Source: Aureimonas glaciei (GTDB taxonomy: Bacteria; Pseudomonadota; Alphaproteobacteria; Rhizobiales; Rhizobiaceae). From it: 33,766 bases of DNA. Below, piece after piece: positions 27,942 through 33,766 of this stretch. The translations under genes and the position numbers were made by a program. Position 1 is the stretch's first letter; each line of letters begins with the position of its first letter. The notes below the pieces were generated by a model, which saw nothing but the letters and a program-made list of their open reading frames with translations, ran no database searches and was not told where the DNA came from. The stretch lies in NCBI RefSeq assembly GCF_014643375.1, contig NZ_BMJJ01000021.1, forward strand, positions 8,211-41,976, given 5' to 3'.

Positions 27942-28424
27942 GTGCGGCTGACGATCGCCGCCGTCGGCCGGATGAAGGCGGGCCCCGAGCGCGAGCTGGC
28001 CGACCGTTATCTCGGTCGTCTCGGCAAGAGCGGCGGGTCGCTCGGTCTCGACTATGCCGGGCTCAGCGAATATCCGGAATCGCGCGCGGCCGGCGTCGCC
28101 GAACGCAAGCGCGACGAGGCGGCCCGGCTGACCTCGGGCCTTGCCGATAAGACCGTGCTGATCGCCCTCGACGAGACCGGTAAGCTGCTGTCGTCGGAGG
28201 GTTTTGCCACCGAGCTAGCGCAGTTGCGCGACGAGGGCGTGCGCGATCTGGCCCTGATCATCGGCGGTCCGGACGGCCTCGATCCGGCGCTTCGCGAGAG
28301 CGCGCGCCTCGTGCTGTCACTGGGGCGCATGACCTTTCCGCACCAGATCGCCCGCATGCTTATCGCCGAACAGATCTACCGCGCGACCACGATCCTCTCC
28401 GGCCATCCCTACCACCGGGTCTGA
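27942..28424 (+). CDS. rlmH: 23S rRNA (pseudouridine(1915)-N3)-methyltransferase
   Basis: A 160-residue SPOUT-fold methyltransferase that modifies pseudouridine 1915 in helix 69 of 23S rRNA on assembled ribosomes. The knot region shows LALIIGGPDGLDPALRE, which binds S-adenosylmethionine. The C-terminus RMTFPHQIARMLIAEQIYRA followed by TTILSGHPYHR is diagnostic. The start is GTG at 27942, giving the family N-terminus (V/M)RLTIAAVGRMKAGPE. It lies 99 bases after rsfS. The following 223 bases (28425-28647) show no clear feature. Confidence 0.97.
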   Translation: MRLTIAAVGRMKAGPERELADRYLGRLGKSGGSLGLDYAGLSEYPESRAAGVAERKRDEAARLTSGLADKTVLIALDETGKLLSSEGFATELAQLRDEGVRDLALIIGGPDGLDPALRESARLVLSLGRMTFPHQIARMLIAEQIYRATTILSGHPYHRV

Positions 28425-28647
28425 ACCGCAGGCGCGTCGCCGATCGGCAACAGGCCGGCCCTCTTTCGTTGCGGGCACCATCTTGAGCGTGGCTCGCCAT
28501 CACGCCACCACGGTTGCGGCGGAAGGCTTTTCGGCCGCGGCGCGCAGGGGTGCCGGATGGTTGATGCATTGTTAAGACGGCGGCTCTATCCTGCGCTGGC
28601 CGTCGGCGGACGACGGCGACAAACGGCCACGGGTCTCAGAGGCAATC

Positions 28648-30213
28648 TTGCGAAACCGAGCGACGCAGCCAGACAGAGCACGGAGAACGCGCCATCGCGG
28701 GCTTCGCTCGATGCTCGCCGCCCTCGTGCTCGCCGTTTCCCTCGGGCTCGGCTCGACCCCCGTGGAGGCCGAGACCGCCGACGCGACGGAGACCGCCAGC
28801 ATCAGCCGCGTGCTGATTCTCGAGAACGAGCGCGCGAAGACCGCAGCGGAACTCGCCGACCTCACCAGCCGCATTTCCCTGACGCGCGAGAACGTCACCG
28901 CCCTCGACGCGGAGATCGCCGCGCTGGCCGAGGACCGCACCAAGATTCGCACGGCGATGATCGAGGCAGCGGCGGCGCAGAAGCTGATCGAGAAGGACAT
29001 CGCCGCGACCGAAAGCCGCATCGATGCCCTGGCCGGCGACGAGGCCTCGCTCAAGGCCTCGCTGCGCAAGCGCCGCGGCCTCCTTGCCGAAGTGCTGGGG
29101 GCGCTGGAGCGCATGGGGCGCAAGCCGCCGCCGGCGCTTCTCGTCCGGCCGGACGATGCGCTCGGCTCGGTGCGCAGCGCCATTCTCCTCGGCGCCGTCG
29201 TGCCGCGCATCCGCAAAGAGACCGACAAGCTCGCCGCCGACCTCGACCAGTTGGCGGCCGTGAAGCGCGAGATCGGCGTGGAAAAGGCCAGCTACATCGC
29301 CGGCATGACGCGGCAGAAGCAGGAGGAAGCACGCCTGGCGCGCCTCTTCCTGGAGAAGCAGCGGCTCGAGACCGATAGCCGCGACCGGCGTCTCGCCGAT
29401 GCGCAGCGGGCAGCGGAGCTCGCGGCCAAGGCCACCAGCCTCCAGGACCTGATCGCCTCGCTCGACTCGGAAGCCGAGAGCGCCCGGGCCGCCGAGGCCG
29501 CGGCCGCCAAGCTCGCCGAGGAAAAGCGCCAGACAGCGGCGCTGCAGGCGGCCGAGGCCGAACGCCTCGCTGCCGAGCGGGAGAAGGCCGCGCAGCTCGC
29601 CGAGCAGGCACCCGCGTCGCCGGGCGAACCGAGCACCGTCCCGGACCAGGCGCCACCGCCCGTTGTCGCGGCCGTGCCGCCGGCGGAAACGACGCCCGAG
29701 GCCGCTCCCTCCTACGATGTCGCCTCACTTCGGCGTGAAATGACCACCATCGAACCGGCCGCCCCATTTTCGACAATGAAGGGTCGTCTCACGGTACCCG
29801 TATCCGGTCATCTGCAGGTCGGCTACGGCGCAAGCGACGGCATCGGGCGTCCGTCGGCCGGGCTCGCCTTCGCAACCCGCGCCGGCGATCTCGTGACGGC
29901 TCCGGCGGACGGCAGGGTGTTGTATTCCGGGCCTTTCCGCTCCTACGGACAGCTCTTGATACTTGACGCCGGCGACGGCTATCATGTTGTGTTGGCGGGC
30001 ATGAGCAAGATCGATGTTGCGGTGGGTCAATTCGTCTTGGCGGGAGAGCCCGTGGCGGTGATGGGCGCGCGACGCGTCGCCAGCACCGCGGCAAGCGATT
30101 TCGACGCATCCGCTCCGATGCTCTACGTAGAATTTCGCAAGGACGGGACACCGGTTGATCCGGCTCCGTGGTGGTCGGAAGAACCTTCTGGAAGGACGAG
30201 GAATGATTCGTAA
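28648..30213 (+). CDS. Murein hydrolase activator EnvC-like protein with degenerate LytM/M23 domain
   Basis: A 521-residue periplasmic protein. An N-terminal signal-like helix (about residues 22-41, MLAALVLAVSLGLGSTPVEA) is followed by long Ala/Glu/Arg-rich coiled coils (about 50-155 and 190-330) and a proline-rich linker. The C-terminal LytM domain starts near residue 380 (GRLTVPVSGHLQVGYGASDG). In catalytic M23 peptidases an HxxxD and an HxH bind zinc. Here the equivalent segments read PSAGLAFAT and GYHVVLAGM, so the ligands are missing, as in EnvC proteins that activate amidases instead of cutting peptidoglycan. The start is TTG at 28648 with AGAGG upstream; ATG at 28711 is the alternative. 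It overlaps ctpA by 11 bases. Confidence 0.92.
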   Translation: MRNRATQPDRARRTRHRGLRSMLAALVLAVSLGLGSTPVEAETADATETASISRVLILENERAKTAAELADLTSRISLTRENVTALDAEIAALAEDRTKIRTAMIEAAAAQKLIEKDIAATESRIDALAGDEASLKASLRKRRGLLAEVLGALERMGRKPPPALLVRPDDALGSVRSAILLGAVVPRIRKETDKLAADLDQLAAVKREIGVEKASYIAGMTRQKQEEARLARLFLEKQRLETDSRDRRLADAQRAAELAAKATSLQDLIASLDSEAESARAAEAAAAKLAEEKRQTAALQAAEAERLAAEREKAAQLAEQAPASPGEPSTVPDQAPPPVVAAVPPAETTPEAAPSYDVASLRREMTTIEPAAPFSTMKGRLTVPVSGHLQVGYGASDGIGRPSAGLAFATRAGDLVTAPADGRVLYSGPFRSYGQLLILDAGDGYHVVLAGMSKIDVAVGQFVLAGEPVAVMGARRVASTAASDFDASAPMLYVEFRKDGTPVDPAPWWSEEPSGRTRNDS

Positions 30214-31546
30214 GCTCTCGATACTCTTCGCCGGTGCGCTCATGGGCGCCACGGCGATGACTGTCTTTGTCGGGCAGCAGTCCGGCGTCGCGAATGCGGC
30301 CGGGTCCGACACCTATCGGCAGCTGGCGATCTTCGGCGACGTGTTCGAGCGGGTTCGGGCGCAGTATGTCGACGTTCCCGACGACCAGAAGCTGGTCGAG
30401 ACGGCGATCAACGGCATGCTGACGCAGCTCGACCCGCATTCGAGCTACATGAACGCCAAGGAAGCGGCGGACATGCGCACCGAGACCCGCGGCCAGTTCG
30501 GCGGCCTCGGCATCGAGGTCACGATGGAGGAGGAACTCGTCAAGGTCGTCTCCCCCTTCGAGGGCACGCCCGCCGACAAGGCCGGCGTCCTCGCCGGCGA
30601 CCTCATTGCCGAGATCAACGGCGAGCAGGTCCGCGGCCTGACGCTGTCGCAGGCGGTTGAGAAGATGAAGGGCGACATCGGCACCTCGGTGAACCTCACC
30701 ATCGTCCGCGAGGGGGCCACCAAGCCGATCCGACTGTCGATCAAGCGCGACGAGATCAAGGTGCCCTCGGTCCGCCATTCGGTCGAGAACGATGTCGGCT
30801 ACATCAAGCTGCTGAAGTTCAACGAACAGACCACGGTCGGCATGGAAGAGGCGATCGCCGACATCGAAGCGAAGATCCCGGCCGACAAGCTGAAGGGCTT
30901 CGTCCTCGATCTCCGGCGCAACCCCGGCGGCCTGCTCGACGAGGCCGTCAGCGTCTCCGACGCCTTCCTGGAGAACGGCGAGATCGTCTCGACACGCGGC
31001 CGCAATCCGGAAGAGACGCGCCGCTACAACGCCCGCACCGGTGACGACATCGGCGGCAAGCCGCTGGTCGTTCTCGTCAACGGCGGTTCGGCCTCGGCCT
31101 CCGAGATCGTCGCCGGCGCCCTGCAGGACCAGCGCCGCGCCACCGTCGTCGGCTCGCGCTCCTTCGGCAAGGGATCGGTCCAGACGATCATCCCGCTCGG
31201 CGCCAATGGCGCCCTGCGCCTGACCACGGCGCTCTACTACACGCCGTCGGGCCGTTCGATCCAGGGCCGCGGCATCGATCCGGACATCATGGTCGAACAG
31301 CCGCTGCCGGACGACATCAAGAAGCAGATGGGCCTCGACGCCGACGACGAAGTGACACGCGGCGAGTCCTCGCTGCGCGGCCACATCACCGGCAATGAAG
31401 AGAACGCGGAAGGATCGGGCTCGCTCGACTACGTCCCGCCGGAGCAGAAGGACGACCTGCAGATGCTGTACGCGCTCGACCTCCTGCGCGGCGTCAAGAC
31501 CGATGCGGCATTCCCGCCCAAGGCCGACAAGCGCGCCGCCAAATAA
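30203..31546 (+). CDS. ctpA: Carboxy-terminal processing protease (S41 family)
   Basis: A 447-residue periplasmic protease. A signal peptide spans about residues 1-32 (MIRKLSILFAGALMGATAMT, ending NAA). A PDZ domain follows near residues 90-165 (FGGLGIEVTMEEELVKVVSP, AGVLAGDLIAEINGEQV). The S41 catalytic part has LDLRRNPGGLLDEAV, the serine in NGGSASASEIVAGAL, and the lysine in SRSFGKGSVQT of the Ser-Lys dyad. The ATG at 30203 follows GGAAGGA and lies within the end of the EnvC-like gene, so the two are probably translationally coupled. A strong terminator follows. CtpA proteases trim or degrade envelope proteins, often with the EnvC-type partner next door. Confidence 0.97.
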   Translation: MIRKLSILFAGALMGATAMTVFVGQQSGVANAAGSDTYRQLAIFGDVFERVRAQYVDVPDDQKLVETAINGMLTQLDPHSSYMNAKEAADMRTETRGQFGGLGIEVTMEEELVKVVSPFEGTPADKAGVLAGDLIAEINGEQVRGLTLSQAVEKMKGDIGTSVNLTIVREGATKPIRLSIKRDEIKVPSVRHSVENDVGYIKLLKFNEQTTVGMEEAIADIEAKIPADKLKGFVLDLRRNPGGLLDEAVSVSDAFLENGEIVSTRGRNPEETRRYNARTGDDIGGKPLVVLVNGGSASASEIVAGALQDQRRATVVGSRSFGKGSVQTIIPLGANGALRLTTALYYTPSGRSIQGRGIDPDIMVEQPLPDDIKKQMGLDADDEVTRGESSLRGHITGNEENAEGSGSLDYVPPEQKDDLQMLYALDLLRGVKTDAAFPPKADKRAAK

Positions 31547-31564
31547 GGCCCGCCCGTCAGACCA

Positions 31565-31602
31565 CAAAAGCCCCGGCGCTGCGACCAGCGCCGGGGCTTT
31601 TG
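31565..31602. terminator. Bidirectional Rho-independent terminator after ctpA
   Basis: CAAAAGCCCCGGCGCTG (31565-31581) and CAGCGCCGGGGCTTTTG (31586-31602) form a perfect 17-bp stem with a CGAC loop. T-runs are present on both strands. It lies 18 bases after the ctpA stop and separates it from the polysaccharide-deacetylase gene. Confidence 0.92.
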
Positions 31603-31661
31603 CTTGACCGGCCCTTCGGGCCGTCGAGCCTCGATCCAGCCTCCGATGCTAGAGCGCCATC

Positions 31662-32843
31662 ATGCTCGACGATCTCACGCGGCCGCTCGGCCGCGATCTC
31701 CGACACCAGGGCCCCGGTCGCTCGCGCCGCCGCCAGCGGCTCGCCGCGGGCGCGGCCGTCATGACCGTGCTCGCCGGATCGCTGGCGACGGCGCTGACGG
31801 GCCCGGCCTTGCGCCATGTCGACGTCTTCGCCGAGGCCGAAGCCGCGCGCTCGGCCGCCCTCACCGCTGCCGCGACGGCTGCGCCAGCCCCGTTGCGCCC
31901 GGTACCGGCGGCCATGCCGGTACAGTCCGCACCGTTGCCAGACCCGTCTTTGCCGACGATCACCTATCCCCCCGGCGAGGGCGGCCGCGCCGGGCAGGCG
32001 ATCACGGTGAGCGACCCGCAATCCCTGCGCCAGCCGCCGACCCTTGCCCACCTCCCCGACGAGGCTCTTCTCGAGCCCGGCGACGAGGGGCCACTGCCGA
32101 TCCGTGCCGCCGACGGGCGCCGGCCCTTCGACGTCTATTCCGTCGCCCCCGCGACCGCCGTCGGCACCCGCGTCGCCATCGTCGTCGGCGGCCTCGGCAT
32201 CAGCCAGACCGGCACGCAGGCCGCCATCCGAACGCTGCCCGCCGGCGTCACGCTGGGCTTCGCCCCCGGCGGCAACAGCCTCGACCGCTGGATGCAGGAC
32301 GCCCGTCGCAGCGGCCACGAGCTGGTGCTGCAGGTGCCGATGGAGCCTTTCGGCTACCCCCAGACCTCGCCCGGCGAGCATACCGTCACCGCAGCCGACG
32401 CCGCTGCGGGCGCCTTCGGCGACCTGGACTGGTCGCTCTCCCGCCTCACCAACTATGTCGGCGTCATGAACTACATGGGCGCCCGCCTCACTGCCGATCC
32501 CGCCGCCCTGCAGCCGCTGGCGACGGAACTGGCCCGCCGCGGACTGATGTTCCTCGACGACGCCAGTTCCGCCCGCAGCACCGCCCGCGATGTCGCGCGC
32601 GAGGCCGGCACGGTCTTTGCCGCCGCCGACGTCCTCATCGACGCGAAGCAGGACAGGGCGGCGATCGAGGCGGAGCTCGCCACGCTCGAGCGCGTCGCCC
32701 GCGCCAATGGCAGCGCCATCGGCGTCGCCTCCGCCTTCGATGTCTCGGTCGCGGCCATCGCCGACTGGATCAGCGCCGCCGAGGCGCGGGGCATCCGGCT
32801 CGTCCCGGTCTCGGCCCTCGCCCGCGATCCCGAGAACCGCTGA
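31662..32843 (+). CDS. Divergent polysaccharide deacetylase family protein (YibQ-like)
   Basis: A 393-residue protein with an N-terminal membrane anchor (about residues 27-46, LAAGAAVMTVLAGSLATALT) and a low-complexity Ala/Pro linker to about residue 145. The divergent deacetylase domain follows. It starts at TRVAIVVGGLGISQTGTQAA and includes VTLGFAPGGNSLDRWMQDAR, GHELVLQVPMEPFGYP, NYVGVMNYMGARLT and LMFLDDASSARS. YibQ-family proteins lie with envC and ctpA in many proteobacteria, which supports a role at the envelope, probably on peptidoglycan or another glycan. The enzymatic activity is not established. The start at 31662 is in the short gap after the terminator. Confidence 0.9.
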   Translation: MLDDLTRPLGRDLRHQGPGRSRRRQRLAAGAAVMTVLAGSLATALTGPALRHVDVFAEAEAARSAALTAAATAAPAPLRPVPAAMPVQSAPLPDPSLPTITYPPGEGGRAGQAITVSDPQSLRQPPTLAHLPDEALLEPGDEGPLPIRAADGRRPFDVYSVAPATAVGTRVAIVVGGLGISQTGTQAAIRTLPAGVTLGFAPGGNSLDRWMQDARRSGHELVLQVPMEPFGYPQTSPGEHTVTAADAAAGAFGDLDWSLSRLTNYVGVMNYMGARLTADPAALQPLATELARRGLMFLDDASSARSTARDVAREAGTVFAAADVLIDAKQDRAAIEAELATLERVARANGSAIGVASAFDVSVAAIADWISAAEARGIRLVPVSALARDPENR

Positions 32844-32906
32844 GCCCTTGCCGGCGCCCCGCCCGGCCCGATAAAGGGAGCGGGCTTTTCGCCCCGGAGA
32901 CCCAGA

Positions 32907-33416
32907 ATGTCAGCAGCGAAGACCCTGCCCTATCGCCCCTGCGTCGGCATCATGGTGCTGAACGCCCACGGCCACGTCTGGGTCGGCCGCCGCCTCGTCG
33001 AGGAACAGGGCGAGATGGAGGGCGCGACGGCGCTCTGGCAGATGCCCCAGGGCGGCATCGACAAGGGCGAGGACCCGCTTCCCGCCGCCTTCCGCGAACT
33101 CTACGAGGAAACGGGCATGCGCTCGGTGCAGCTGCTGGGCGAGACCTCGGGCTGGATCGACTACGACCTGCCACCGCACCTCGTCGGCATCGCCCTGAAG
33201 GGCAAATACCGCGGCCAGACCCAAAAATGGTTCGCCTTTCGCTTCGAGGGCGACGAGACCGAAATCGCCATCAATCCCCCGCCCGGCGGTCACTCTGCCG
33301 AATTCGACGCCTGGGACTGGAAGCCGATGGACGAGGTGCTGGCGCTCGTCGTGCCATTCAAGCGCGGCGTCTACGACCAGGTCGTCGCCGAGTTCAGGGT
33401 GTTCGAGGCCGTCTAA
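32907..33416 (+). CDS. rppH: RNA 5'-pyrophosphohydrolase
   Basis: A 169-residue Nudix hydrolase. The Nudix box is complete: [20 protein letters not shown] followed by TGM, with the RELYEE metal ligands. [10 protein letters not shown] and KGQTQKWF-like segments ([18 protein letters not shown]) match RppH/IalA. It removes pyrophosphate from mRNA 5' ends and starts RNA decay; the alphaproteobacterial relative IalA of Bartonella is linked to invasion. It lies 63 bases after the deacetylase gene and ends the recognisable core block. Confidence 0.96.
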   Translation: MSAAKTLPYRPCVGIMVLNAHGHVWVGRRLVEEQGEMEGATALWQMPQGGIDKGEDPLPAAFRELYEETGMRSVQLLGETSGWIDYDLPPHLVGIALKGKYRGQTQKWFAFRFEGDETEIAINPPPGGHSAEFDAWDWKPMDEVLALVVPFKRGVYDQVVAEFRVFEAV

Positions 33417-33429
33417 GCCGGGCGCTATT

Positions 33430-33544
33430 CTTCTCCCCGCCGGGGAGAAGGTGGCCGCGCAGCGGCCGGAAGAGGGGGGCGGCCTGTCCGGACGCGTGCG
33501 CCCCCTCATCGCCCTGCCGGGCACTTCTCCCCGGTGGGGAGAAG
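33430..33544. repeat. Double-palindrome intergenic element (RIME-like)
   Basis: Two near-identical hairpins bound a 115-base unit: CTTCTCCCCG/CGGGGAGAAG (33430-33450) and CTTCTCCCC/GGGGAGAAG (33524-33544). An inner inverted pair, GAGGGGGGC and GCGCCCCCTC, adds a third stem. Rhizobial genomes carry repeated intergenic mosaic elements with this double-palindrome layout. Only one copy is in the window, so the family assignment is by resemblance. Confidence 0.6.
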
Positions 33545-33766
33545 AAGCAGCGGCGGCCTTTGCGCGTCCAAGGGCGACCTGGCGGTCATCGAGCCGTTCA
33601 GGCACGCCATCCCTGATCCATTCCCCTCCGAACACCGGCCCTACCCCTGGATCGTCGCGCGTGTCCAGCGGATTGATGAGTAACAGAACTGCCCGGATGG
33701 ATGGGTTACACTTCTTCGGCTTTGGAAGGGTCCCGGTCTGCGTCGGTCGGGAGTTTTGGTTGTCTG
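33545..33766. other. Unassigned right-edge sequence
   Basis: No supported gene is seen in the last 222 bases. An ATG at 33676 opens a frame to the window edge (MSNRTARMDGLHFFGFGRVP), but it has no family match, no clear ribosome-binding site and only 30 codons. It could be the start of a further gene or chance. Confidence 0.3.

Noticed and set aside
29789-31567. 592-codon minus-strand frame opposite ctpA and the EnvC-like gene
   Set aside because: It mirrors the codon pattern of the sense genes and shows no domain or ribosome-binding site.

Overview
The window is high-GC DNA from an alphaproteobacterium, most likely a Hyphomicrobiales (Rhizobiales) member. The right half carries rplU-rpmA-GNAT-(lipoprotein)-obgE-proB-proA-nadD-rsfS-rlmH-envC-like-ctpA-yibQ-like-rppH, a typical gene order for that group. 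Aurantimonadaceae-like genera would fit, but the genus cannot be fixed from sequence alone.

Positions 1-10516 hold a catabolic region around a LacI-type repressor (2599-3609, minus). On one side are the edge-truncated ATPase of a sugar ABC transporter (minus; its N-terminus looks broken) and a divergent pair, a GH88 unsaturated-uronyl hydrolase overlapping an enoyl-CoA hydratase. On the other side is a seven-gene run: a DHDPS/N-acetylneuraminate-lyase-family enzyme, a complete TRAP transporter, an acyl-CoA dehydrogenase, a family III CoA-transferase and a MaoC-like hydratase. Three near-identical 14-bp palindromes of the TGAAAGCGCTTTCA type lie before the GH88 gene, before the lacI-type gene and before the DHDPS-like gene. 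They predict one LacI-controlled regulon. The gene set suggests uptake of a carboxylate, its activation to a CoA thioester, oxidation and hydration; the substrate is unknown.

Positions 10517-16759 hold a possible dehydrogenase remnant, a TauE/SafE-type exporter (minus), and a minus-strand operon of FAH-family hydrolase, permease, ATPase, permease and substrate-binding protein. The operon ends in a clear terminator. It is divergent from a FadR-type GntR regulator, and the gap between them contains repeated ATTGGT/ACCAAT palindromes that are probable operators.

Positions 16802-20240 hold icd, a 3' remnant of a second GntR-type gene, a tyrosine-recombinase pseudogene with four frameshifts, and tRNA-Ser(CGA). 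This looks like the scar of an element that integrated at the tRNA 3' end. A degenerate 21-bp tandem repeat lies between the tRNA and rplU.

Positions 20758-33416 are the conserved core block: ribosomal proteins L21 and L27, ribosome assembly and silencing (Obg, RsfS), 23S rRNA methylation (RlmH), proline synthesis (ProB, ProA), NAD synthesis (NadD), envelope maintenance (EnvC-like, CtpA, YibQ-like) and RNA 5'-pyrophosphohydrolase (RppH). The window ends in a double-palindrome intergenic repeat and unassigned sequence. The window shows no CRISPR array, intact insertion sequence or recognisable defence system.
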